A stretch of DNA of 64,000 bases from NCBI RefSeq assembly GCF_000423125.1, contig NZ_AUHJ01000003.1, positions 62,001 to 126,000 on the forward strand. Direction: 5' to 3'. Every line of letters begins with the position of its first letter. The first letter of the stretch is position 1. Shown here in pieces: positions 31,288 through 38,341 of this stretch. Below the pieces are notes generated by a model. That model made no database searches and was not told the origin of the DNA. It saw only the letters and a list, made by a program, of their open reading frames with translations. Position numbers and translations under genes: made by a program. Origin of the DNA: Haliea salexigens DSM 19537 (lineage in GTDB: Bacteria > Pseudomonadota > Gammaproteobacteria > Pseudomonadales > Halieaceae).

Positions 31288-31345
31288 GGATTCAAAATCC
31301 CCCGCCGTAAAAAGCGTGCCGGTTCGAGTCCGGCCTCCGGTACCA
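31288..31345 (+). other. attR: 3' fragment of tRNA-Leu (CAA)
   Basis: The fragment has the anticodon loop TTCAAAA (31291-31297; anticodon CAA 31293-31295), a variable arm, a T-arm GCCGG-TTCGAGT-CCGGC (31318-31334), the acceptor 3' strand CTCCGGT and CCA (31343-31345). The 5' acceptor, D-arm and most of the anticodon 5' stem are missing; upstream bases do not pair (AAGGA opposite TCCCC). This is the displaced 3' end left when an ICE integrates into a tRNA gene, crossing over near the anticodon. The intact tRNA should be at the left end, outside the window. Confidence 0.8.
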
Positions 31346-31508
31346 AACAACATCATGCGGCACGCTGGCGCGTGCCGGCCGAAATGTCGGACCATCGACT
31401 CCGGCCTCCGGTACCAAACAACATCATGCGGCTCGCTGGCGCGTGCCGGCCGAAATGTCGGACCATCGACTCCGGCCTCCGGTACCAAACAACGTCATGC
31501 GGCACGCT
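31329..31508 (+). repeat. 71-bp tandem repeats carrying tRNA-Leu 3' ends
   Basis: Two full copies (31329-31399, 31400-31470) and a partial third (31471-31508) are nearly identical (one mismatch each). Each begins in the tRNA T-loop and includes TCCGGCCTCCGGTACCA. Copies 1 and 2 continue into the GGCACGC/GCGTGCC-type hairpin and CCGA/TCGG hairpin; the third stops before them. CCA ends fall at 31345, 31416 and 31487. The first copy merges with the attR fragment. The layout resembles the tyrT (rtT) repeats of E. coli, which also copy a tRNA 3' end. Confidence 0.9.
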
Positions 31509-31625
31509 AGCCGAGAGCCAACAACATCTACTCACAAACTCCGGTATCATCTGAACTGACCAACCACCGTGCGCACCCCACCCTGAAGATCAGATGCGCT
31601 ACTGGCAGGATCAGCGGAGGCCGTG

Positions 31626-32108
31626 ATGATGAGCAGCTCAAATACAGGAAAAAGCGGCCGCAACCCTCGCCTCGCCCGCTTCGCATGGCTACTCGACAGC
31701 AGCATTCCCCTGCCCTTCGGGCGCAGCATTGGTCTCGACGGCATCATTGGCCTGATTCCGGGTATCGGCGATGCGGTCGGTGCGGCCCTGTCGTCAATCA
31801 TCATCTTTGCCGCCTGGCGCAGCGGTGCCCCCGGCGCCGTATTGCTGCGCATGACGGGCAATGTCGCCGTTGAATCGCTTGTCGGCACCATACCGCTCGT
31901 GGGCGACCTGTTCGACTTCGCTTTCAAGGCCAACCAGCGCAACGTCAAGCTTCTACAGCGTTGCGAACAGGACGCCCGTGGCGCGCAGCGACGCAGCCGC
32001 TGGGTCATTGCAGCAACGTTGGCCGTCGCATTGTTGTTCTTGGCGGCGCTACTGGCTGCCGTCACCTTTATTGGCGTGACCTTGTTTCAACTGCTCACCG
32101 GGAGCTGA
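31626..32108 (+). CDS. DUF4112 membrane protein
   Basis: 160 residues. LARFAWLLDSSIPLPFGRSIGLD and GLIPGIGDAVGAALSS define DUF4112. Membrane segments lie near residues 50-70 and 130-155, with a VGTIPLVGDLFDFAFKANQRN motif between them. GGAGG (31616-31620) serves the ATG at 31626 or, with better spacing, 31629. Function unknown. It is the first chromosomal gene right of the ICE and precedes DUF2177 by 38 bp on the same strand. Confidence 0.88.
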   Translation: MMSSSNTGKSGRNPRLARFAWLLDSSIPLPFGRSIGLDGIIGLIPGIGDAVGAALSSIIIFAAWRSGAPGAVLLRMTGNVAVESLVGTIPLVGDLFDFAFKANQRNVKLLQRCEQDARGAQRRSRWVIAATLAVALLFLAALLAAVTFIGVTLFQLLTGS

Positions 32109-32146
32109 GCGCCCGCGTAACAGAAAACGCAATGGAGTAACCAATA

Positions 32147-32545
32147 ATGATCACACTTCTGAAGCCTTACCTGACCGTCCTGATCGCTTTTCTTGCCATT
32201 GATGCTATATGGATAGGGGCCGTCGTGAGCAAATATTATCGTCACGAGTTGGGCGACCTGATGCGGGGAAGCCCGAACTTTGCCGCCGCTGGCATTTTCT
32301 ACCTTTTCTACGCTGCAGGTATCGTCATGCTGGCGGTCACACCGGCGGTGAACGCGGGGCAGTTACGCATCGCACTCATCAACGGCGCGGTGTTGGGTGC
32401 GCTGGCCTACGGCACCTATACCGTCACCAATTACGCCATACTACACCGCTGGAGCCTGGGCCTGGTTGGCTCAGACATTCTCTGGGGCGCCTTTCTTACC
32501 GCAATAACGGCAAGCCTGGGTTACTGGGCAGCGGCTCGGCCATAG
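32147..32545 (+). CDS. DUF2177 family membrane protein
   Basis: 132 residues with four membrane helices. YLTVLIAFLAIDAIWIGAVVSKYYR, ALAYGTYTVTNYAILHRWS and SDILWGAFLTAITASLGYW are the DUF2177 signature. Found in many proteobacteria and bacteroidetes, function unknown. GGAG lies 9 nt before the ATG. A GC-rich hairpin follows at 32559-32586, before the convergent metallo-hydrolase gene. Confidence 0.9.
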   Translation: MITLLKPYLTVLIAFLAIDAIWIGAVVSKYYRHELGDLMRGSPNFAAAGIFYLFYAAGIVMLAVTPAVNAGQLRIALINGAVLGALAYGTYTVTNYAILHRWSLGLVGSDILWGAFLTAITASLGYWAAARP

Positions 32546-32558
32546 CCGCACCTCGAGA

Positions 32559-32586
32559 GAAGCCGCACCCTGGGGGGAGCGGCTTC
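32559..32586. terminator. Hairpin between convergent genes
   Basis: GAAGCCGC (32559-32566) pairs perfectly with GCGGCTTC (32579-32586) across a 12-nt loop, just after DUF2177 and abutting the stop of the convergent gene. T runs are poor on both strands, so it is a moderate bidirectional terminator candidate. Confidence 0.5.
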
Positions 32587-33957
32587 CTATTCTCCTTCCT
32601 CTACCGGTAACCCCATTGCCAGCCAGGCGCTCATGCCGCCAATGAGGTTGCGAACGTCCTGAAATCCGGCACGTTGCAGAATACTCACTCCCAGCCCTGC
32701 GCGATGACCTACGCCGCAGGTCACCACTACCGGCGCCTGTTTATCGAGGTCCAGGCTGGCAACGCCATCCTCAAGGTGACCAACGTATAGCGACTTTGCC
32801 CCTTTGATGTGGGCGGCAGCAAATTCATCGGGCTCACGCACATCGAGGATCTGGCAGGCGCCGCCCTCAGCGCTCAATTCAGTGGGAGTAATGGCACCGG
32901 AGCGCTGCACCGCTTGCCCCGACTTGCGCCAATTCCCAAAGCCATCTGCCAGTGCGCCAACAACGTTATCCAAGCCGATACGGGCAAGATGCACGGCAGC
33001 CTGGGCAACATCTTCTCCACGGTCGGTTACCAACATGACAGGGTCATTTTCGTCTGCCATCCAACCGCCAAACACCGGCAGGCCACCCAGCCAGATGCTG
33101 TAGGCACCTTCCACATGCCCGCCGGCAAAGGCTTCCGGCTCCCGCGTGTCGTAGACTGTAGTGCCGGTCATGCCCCGCGCGAATTTTTCCGGGTCCATCA
33201 TGCTGACCATACCCAGTGGCTTTTCCAGTGGTTTGCCGCCTTCGAGGTTGACCCGTTCCATAATCCTGAAATAGGGAGGCCGCGGCAGTCGCTCACTGCC
33301 CTTTTCACGGGCGAATGTGTCGCGGTCTTTGGTGAACACCACGTTGTACAGTTTCTCCTCACCCAGTGTGGACATCGGTCGCTCCGCCATACCACTGCCG
33401 CAGACCGAACCAGGGCCATGCGCTGGCATGACCAATGCGGTATCACCGAGGTCGGCCAGCTTCTCGTGCACCGAGTCGTATAAGAGCGCTGCATTCTCTA
33501 CGGACTTTGCTGCATCCGGCAGGTCGGTGCGGCCGGTCTCGCCGAAAAACAGGGTATCCCCCGTGAAGACACACCATGCGGCGGTGGCATCATCGCTGAA
33601 TACCGCGTAACACATGCTCTCCGGCGTGTGCCCCGGCGTGCTCAGCGCTTTCACACGCAGCGAGCCGAAGTCGAACTCATCGCCATCCTCCAGGCGCACA
33701 TCACCTCGCCCAAAGCATTCGTGTGTTCCGTTGGCCACTTGAGCCCCCGTCACACGCGCCAGATGTGCCGACCCCATTACAAAGTCTTCCTGCCGATGGG
33801 TTTCCAGCACGTGGGTGATTTGCACTCCAAACTCCTGCGCTTTGCGCAGGTAAACGTCGATGTCTCTGCGCGGGTCAACCACCAGCGCGCGGGCCCCGTC
33901 CGCCAGCAGGTAAGAGAAATGGGCAATGCCCGGGGTTTCGAGTCGTTCCAGCTTCAT
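32587..33957 (-). CDS. MBL-fold hydrolase with two rhodanese domains (persulfide dioxygenase-like)
   Basis: 456 residues. Start: ATG at 33957 has GGAGG 9 nt upstream; the GTG two codons earlier is too close. The N-terminal metallo-beta-lactamase domain has ETHRQEDFVMG in place of HxHxDH, STPGHTPESM and FTGDTLFFG, so the two-His/one-Asp iron set of ETHE1-type enzymes is kept. Rhodanese 1 (VYDTREPEAFAGGHVEGA) lacks an obvious active cysteine; rhodanese 2 has TCGVGHRAG with it. The likely role is sulfide/persulfide oxidation in the cytoplasm. It stands alone, upstream of no other sulfur gene. Confidence 0.88.
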   Translation of the reverse strand: MKLERLETPGIAHFSYLLADGARALVVDPRRDIDVYLRKAQEFGVQITHVLETHRQEDFVMGSAHLARVTGAQVANGTHECFGRGDVRLEDGDEFDFGSLRVKALSTPGHTPESMCYAVFSDDATAAWCVFTGDTLFFGETGRTDLPDAAKSVENAALLYDSVHEKLADLGDTALVMPAHGPGSVCGSGMAERPMSTLGEEKLYNVVFTKDRDTFAREKGSERLPRPPYFRIMERVNLEGGKPLEKPLGMVSMMDPEKFARGMTGTTVYDTREPEAFAGGHVEGAYSIWLGGLPVFGGWMADENDPVMLVTDRGEDVAQAAVHLARIGLDNVVGALADGFGNWRKSGQAVQRSGAITPTELSAEGGACQILDVREPDEFAAAHIKGAKSLYVGHLEDGVASLDLDKQAPVVVTCGVGHRAGLGVSILQRAGFQDVRNLIGGMSAWLAMGLPVEEGE

Positions 33958-33999
33958 GATCACATTCCTCCTGAATCAAGGGAGTGAAATGGGGACCTG

Positions 34000-35181
34000 C
34001 TACAACTGGGGGCGAAGCAGGTCGGAAAAGAACTCCTTGACGCGGGTGAGAGCGCCGCGCTTCCGCCATCGGTCGTAATCCAATGCTTCACACCGCACCA
34101 GATTCTCGCGAAAAATTGCCGAGTGTGCGGCAGCAAACGCATCACTGAAGACATTCACAAGGATTTCGTCATTGAGCGCAAAAGACCGGTTATCGAAATT
34201 TGCCGAGCCAACAATTACCCACTCTGAGTCGACGATTGTGGCCTTCGCATGCAGCATGGTCGGGGTAAACACGTGAATGCGCACCCCCGCTTGCAATAAC
34301 TCCCCCCAAGAGGACCGCGAGCTGTAACGGACCACCTGGGAATCGATATGCGGGCCCGGAACCATCACCTGTACGCTCACCCCTCGCTTGACAGCGGCAA
34401 TGAGTGCGGCAATCGTTTCCCGGTCAGGCACGAAGTACGCCGTGATCACAAGGAATGAGTCGGTCGCGGACTCAATGGCGTACCGGAACAGCTCATAGAC
34501 GCGCTCACTCCCGCTCCGGGGCGCACTGCTGAGCACTTGCGCGGCGTCGCCACCCGCCTGCTTCGGGCTCGACGAAAGGGTAGAGGCTGCCGGCAGGCAA
34601 GGCTGCTGCAACACCTCGCTCCAGACTTCAGCGAACGCAGCACGCATCTCCCCCACAGCGGGACCCGTCATCCGATAATGAAGGTCATACCACTCATGCG
34701 GGCCTCTTGCGTTTCCGCACCACTCTTCCGCAATGCCGACCCCGCCGGTGAACGCGACTTCCTCGTCGACCACCAGTATTTTGCGATGCGTTCGGTAGTT
34801 CATGCGCTGCAGCTGCCACCAGCGCAGGGGGTTGAAGTGACGCACAAGAACACCTGCATCCCGCATCTGCTCGATCAAGTGTTCATCCATCTCCTGGGCG
34901 CCCCACCAATCCAGCAAGACATAAACCGATACGCCGCGCCGTTCAGCGTCGCTGAGCGCGCTGGCAAACCGTTGCGCTATATCGCCTGACCAGTAGATGA
35001 AGGTTTCAAAACAGATTTCACGCCTGGCACCCGCGATGGCCTGCAGCATGGCCGGGAAAATCTCATCGCCATTGATCAGCACGTCCATCCCATGCCCGGA
35101 CTGCACCGGAAGCCCCAACAATTTGCTGACTTCACGCGCAACTGCCGGCAGCGCGTGCTGCTCAGGAACGGGATCGACCAC
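34000..35181 (-). CDS. clsB: Cardiolipin synthase B-like (phospholipase D family)
   Basis: 393 residues from a GTG start 11 nt after the preceding stop. Two HKD motifs are present: HRKILVVDEEVAFTGG (near residue 130) and HAKATIVDSEWVIVGSANFD (near 312). No N-terminal membrane helices are present, so it resembles ClsB rather than ClsA. The enzyme transfers phosphatidyl groups to make cardiolipin at the inner membrane. Co-oriented with the small gene upstream. A non-canonical PLD nuclease is less likely given size and motif context. Confidence 0.87.
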   Translation of the reverse strand: MVDPVPEQHALPAVAREVSKLLGLPVQSGHGMDVLINGDEIFPAMLQAIAGARREICFETFIYWSGDIAQRFASALSDAERRGVSVYVLLDWWGAQEMDEHLIEQMRDAGVLVRHFNPLRWWQLQRMNYRTHRKILVVDEEVAFTGGVGIAEEWCGNARGPHEWYDLHYRMTGPAVGEMRAAFAEVWSEVLQQPCLPAASTLSSSPKQAGGDAAQVLSSAPRSGSERVYELFRYAIESATDSFLVITAYFVPDRETIAALIAAVKRGVSVQVMVPGPHIDSQVVRYSSRSSWGELLQAGVRIHVFTPTMLHAKATIVDSEWVIVGSANFDNRSFALNDEILVNVFSDAFAAAHSAIFRENLVRCEALDYDRWRKRGALTRVKEFFSDLLRPQL

Positions 35182-35192
35182 GGGCTACCCCG

Positions 35193-35573
35193 CTACGCGC
35201 CGGCCTGCAACCGGTTCTTCAACCACTCGACGTCGAGCTTCCACGGGTCCTCAATATATTTTTTCGGGTTCTGGTTGATATCACGCAGATAATCCATTGA
35301 CACTTTCCAGTCGATATCCGGTGCATCCTTGCCGTGAGATGCCAATTGCAGCTTGCTGTTATGCATACGCACCGTGAAATAGTCGTGCGGGTTCTCGGCA
35401 TCATTTTCGTACACCGCCACCCCGAACTTGCGACCTTCCGCCTGCTTGTCCATGAGTTCAACGATGCTCTTGATGACCGGTGTATCGCGCAACTCGGTGA
35501 GCGCGTCGTTGGTCACCTCAAGGGCCCCCATGAATTGTTCGTAGCTGTCTTTCTCATTGCCTGTGCTTGTCAT
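35193..35573 (-). CDS. Hypothetical small acidic protein
   Basis: 126 residues, acidic, no membrane helix. A helical N-terminus (YEQFMGALEVTNDALTELR) is followed by a beta-rich part (KFGVAVYENDAENPHDYFTVRM, KLQLASHG, DWKVSMDYLRDI) and a C-terminal DPWKLDVEWLKNRL. I do not recognise a family with certainty; an SCP2-like lipid-binding fold is possible. It is translationally close to clsB (11 nt) and probably co-transcribed, which would suit a lipid-related role, but this is inference. The 262 bp to its right hold short hairpins only. Confidence 0.6.
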   Translation of the reverse strand: MTSTGNEKDSYEQFMGALEVTNDALTELRDTPVIKSIVELMDKQAEGRKFGVAVYENDAENPHDYFTVRMHNSKLQLASHGKDAPDIDWKVSMDYLRDINQNPKKYIEDPWKLDVEWLKNRLQAGA

Positions 35574-35835
35574 ATCGCCTCCAGATAGTCATTACAGTAG
35601 CGGCAGGCGTCCTGCCCTTACCCCGGTGGTGTTGCAATTGCTGTGCCAGTGCGCCTCGATGGCGCAGGCCGCGCCCAATCGACACCCACCTGTGAACATC
35701 GCGTGTACTTTTTGCACCTGCGCTGTAAAATTTACCGGGTAAAACGACATTAAAGGCGACCAGCGTGCTTAAATGTCGAGCACGTACCGGACTTGCCGGG
35801 AAATCAGAAACCACCCGCCAGGGATTCAGCGGACC

Positions 35836-36675
35836 ATGAATCAACACCCCACAACGGCACACGCCTCCGTCTGTGCCCTGTTGCCTGCCTGGCAGGCAGC
35901 TGACTTCATCCAGGCAACCCTCGATTCCCTCTCCGCGCAAACCTATGCACACTTCAGCGTTATTGTGTCGGTAGACGACTGTGACGATGACACGTTTGAA
36001 CTCTGCTGCGCACATGCTGAAGCTGACTCGCGCTTTCGTGTGGTCCGGCAAGAGCAACGCCTGGGTTATGTCGGCAATTGCAATGCACTGCTTGCACTGG
36101 CGGACGCCGACTATGCACTTTTCGCGTTTCACGACGATGTGATAGCACCCACCTATGTAGAGCGGCTGGTCGCCGCGCTGGATAGCGACCCCGATGCCGT
36201 AGTGAGTTTTTCGGATGTCCACCTCACACACACCGATGGCCGCGAGGAACACTGGGTGCTGAATGAGCTCGACGGCATCACCAATCCCGCGGAACGAGGA
36301 CACCTGATGTTGGCCGGCGGGCTCAAATGGTGGGTTCCCAACCGCGGTGTTTTTCGCCTGGAGAAAGTACGCCAGATCGGTGGACTGAAGTTGCACGGCG
36401 CCGGGGAATTTTCTACCGACATGCCCTGGCTGTTCCACATGAGCCTGCTGGGCAACTTCGTGCGCGTGCCGGAAACCCTGTGCTTCAAGTACTATAAACC
36501 CGGTAGCCTGTCACGCAGCTGGGCCTTCACGCCCCACCAGCGGTTTGAAGTGCTCTGCGCCTGTTTGCGCGAGCTGTGGAACTCCGGCCTCAGCAGTACG
36601 GCCAAGCTGGATATCGGCGCGCCCCTGGTGCACTACCTGGACCAGAACCGACCGCAGAGCGGTTCACCCGCATGA
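35836..36675 (+). CDS. Glycosyltransferase family 2
   Basis: 279 residues from the ATG at 35836 (MNQHPTTAHASVCALLPAW). GT-A fold: VCALLPAWQAADFIQATLDSL, SVIVSVDDCDDDT with the first Asp cluster, and FHDDVIAPTYVERL as the DXD-like motif. KWWVPNRGVFRLEKV and FSTDMPWLFHM match the acceptor region of GT2 enzymes. The likely sugar donor is a nucleotide-sugar; the acceptor is unknown. It is the first gene of a three-gene operon, overlapping the next by ATGA. Confidence 0.87.
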   Translation: MNQHPTTAHASVCALLPAWQAADFIQATLDSLSAQTYAHFSVIVSVDDCDDDTFELCCAHAEADSRFRVVRQEQRLGYVGNCNALLALADADYALFAFHDDVIAPTYVERLVAALDSDPDAVVSFSDVHLTHTDGREEHWVLNELDGITNPAERGHLMLAGGLKWWVPNRGVFRLEKVRQIGGLKLHGAGEFSTDMPWLFHMSLLGNFVRVPETLCFKYYKPGSLSRSWAFTPHQRFEVLCACLRELWNSGLSSTAKLDIGAPLVHYLDQNRPQSGSPA

Positions 36676-37091
36676 CACTTGCTGCCACTACGCAGGACTG
36701 CTGGTTTGATGGCAAAGCGCACCTGTTGCACCTGCAGCGACATCGCGATGCAAGGGGATGCCTGCTGCCGCTGGAGTTCGACCAGCTGCCTTTCGCACCA
36801 CAGCGCCTATTTACCGTATCGGAAGCAGATCCCGGCACACAACGCGGTGGACACGGCCATCGTCGCGGCCAGCAATTACTGGTCTGCCTCGCGGGGCGAA
36901 TCGATGTTGCGCTGCAATACGGGAGCGAGCGAGCGGAGGTCACGCTGGACAGCAACGGTCCAGCGCTACTGGTAAGCGCAGGGGTGTGGGGCGAGCAAAC
37001 TTATGTCGAGCAGCATAGCGTGCTTCTGGTGCTCGCCAGCGACCCCTATGACGCCAGCTCTTATTTCCTGCAGGGCGAACCCGCCCCGTGA
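36672..37091 (+). CDS. FdtA/WxcM-like cupin, sugar 3,4-ketoisomerase family
   Basis: 139 residues from the ATG at 36672, sharing ATGA with the glycosyltransferase stop. Cupin motif GGHGHRRGQQLLVCLAGRIDV with paired histidines, preceded by RGCLLPLEFDQLPFAPQRLF, the N-terminal signature of FdtA/QdtA and WxcM. These isomerise dTDP-4-keto-6-deoxyglucose in dTDP-Fuc3NAc or Qui3NAc synthesis. No aminotransferase or acyltransferase partner is here, so it may act on a different keto-sugar. Confidence 0.85.
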   Translation: MTLAATTQDCWFDGKAHLLHLQRHRDARGCLLPLEFDQLPFAPQRLFTVSEADPGTQRGGHGHRRGQQLLVCLAGRIDVALQYGSERAEVTLDSNGPALLVSAGVWGEQTYVEQHSVLLVLASDPYDASSYFLQGEPAP

Positions 37092-38311
37092 AGGCAACAC
37101 GCCATATCGCCGTTCTGGGCGCCGGCATCATGGGCTGCTCGGTTGCCTTGTATCTGGCGCGCAAGGGTATTGCGGTCACGCTGTTCGACGAAGCCCCTGA
37201 ACCCTTTACCGGAGCCAGCCGCTGGAATGAAGGCAAAATTCACCTCGGCTATATCTATTCGGCAGACAGCTCCCTGCACTCCGCACGGCACGTATTGAGC
37301 GGTGGATTGCTGTTCAAACCACTGGTTGAAGACCTGCTCGCAACGTCTCTGGACCCCGTTGTTACCGCACAGGATGACATCTATCTTTGCCATCGCGACT
37401 CAGTAGTCACCGCCGATGATATGGCGCAGTACCTCGATCGGGTCAGCGAGCTGGTGCGAGCACACCCCGATGCGCACCACTATCTGACCGATGTCTCAGG
37501 CGCCACCAGCAACCGGCTCTCGGCGGCAGAGCTGGCGGCCAACGGCGATTCGAGAGAGATTGTGGCAGGGTTTCACGTGCCCGAGCGCTCCGTCGAGACG
37601 ACCTGGATTGCAAACCGTTTCCAGGCGGCGGTGGCTGCTGAACCATTGATTCACCTGCGCATGGGGGAGCGAGTGCTCGCCGCCCACCCCGCTGGGGAAT
37701 CGGTACACGGGCCGTGGACGGTGGCAACGAATGCCAGTCACACAGAGACCTACAGCCACGTCGTCAACGCGCTGTGGCAGGGCCGCATGGCTGTTGATGA
37801 AAGCGCTGGCATCATGCCGTGCGGGGTCTGGTCCAATCGCTATCGTCAATCGATATTCCTGCGTACCCGACGGCCTGTTCACACGCCCTGTGCCATTATC
37901 GCAACGGGGCCGTTTGGCGACATCAAGAACTACAACGGACGCGACTTCTATCTCTCGTGGTATCCCGCGGGCCTGCGGGTCGACAGCTCGGCAGTGGAAC
38001 CACCGCCCCTGCACACCCTCAATCTGCCGGACCCCGCCCTGTTGACCAGCACCGTGCTGGACACGCTGCAGTCGCTGTTGCCCTGGGTGGGCGATATTCG
38101 CGCGGAAATGGAAAGTAGCCGGGTTGAGGGCGGCTGGGTATTTGCCGCCGGCCGCGGCGAGTTGTCGGACCCGGCGGCGTCACTGCACAAGCGCTATGAC
38201 TATGGTGTCACACGCTCGGGCAACTACCTGAGCATTGACACCGGCAAATACGCTACAGCGCCCTGGACCGCGCGCAGCCTTGTGCAGGCACTGTGCGGTG
38301 AGCTGCCCTGA
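37088..38311 (+). CDS. FAD-dependent oxidoreductase (DAO family)
   Basis: 407 residues from a GTG that overlaps the cupin stop (GTGA). The Rossmann motif HIAVLGAGIMGCSVALYLAR lies at the N-terminus, with GASRWNEGKIHLGYIYS after it. Substrate-domain residues include VVNALWQGRMAVDESAG, and the C-terminal FAD-contact motif is SIDTGKYATAPW. It is distantly like D-amino-acid/glycerol-3-phosphate oxidases; the substrate is unknown. Operon context with glycosyltransferase and keto-sugar isomerase suggests oxidation of a sugar or an amino-sugar moiety, by inference. Confidence 0.82.
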   Translation: MKATRHIAVLGAGIMGCSVALYLARKGIAVTLFDEAPEPFTGASRWNEGKIHLGYIYSADSSLHSARHVLSGGLLFKPLVEDLLATSLDPVVTAQDDIYLCHRDSVVTADDMAQYLDRVSELVRAHPDAHHYLTDVSGATSNRLSAAELAANGDSREIVAGFHVPERSVETTWIANRFQAAVAAEPLIHLRMGERVLAAHPAGESVHGPWTVATNASHTETYSHVVNALWQGRMAVDESAGIMPCGVWSNRYRQSIFLRTRRPVHTPCAIIATGPFGDIKNYNGRDFYLSWYPAGLRVDSSAVEPPPLHTLNLPDPALLTSTVLDTLQSLLPWVGDIRAEMESSRVEGGWVFAAGRGELSDPAASLHKRYDYGVTRSGNYLSIDTGKYATAPWTARSLVQALCGELP

Positions 38312-38341
38312 GAGCAGGGCAGGCTCACCTGAGCGGTTCCT

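Larger units (their letters stand above)
1..31345. mobile_element. PFGI-1-class integrative and conjugative element, right-hand part
   Basis: A continuous run of ICE-specific families (TIGR03746, 03750, 03745, 03758, RAQPRD, 03747, TraD, 03765, 03759, 03748, DUF3577, PFL_4669, STY4528, DUF2857, ParB) ends at a tyrosine recombinase beside a partial tRNA-Leu gene. This synteny matches the PFGI-1/pKLC102-like elements. The right boundary is placed at the CCA end of the tRNA fragment. The left end (intact tRNA, relaxase, VirB4-like ATPase, TraG) lies outside the window. Base composition is lower in GC than the chromosome to the right. No ParA, DnaB, SSB or topoisomerase III gene is visible, although these are usual in the class. 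Confidence 0.93.

Noticed and set aside
31273-31345. A complete tRNA gene
   Set aside because: The acceptor 5' strand and D-arm are absent and the anticodon stem does not pair, so it is only a 3' fragment.
31329-31508. Regularly spaced repeats considered as a CRISPR array
   Set aside because: The 71-bp units are contiguous with no variable spacers, and they match a tRNA 3' end. No cas genes are near.
35554-36438. 294-codon minus-strand frame
   Set aside because: It is antisense to the glycosyltransferase gene, which has GT-A motifs and an overlapping operon structure.
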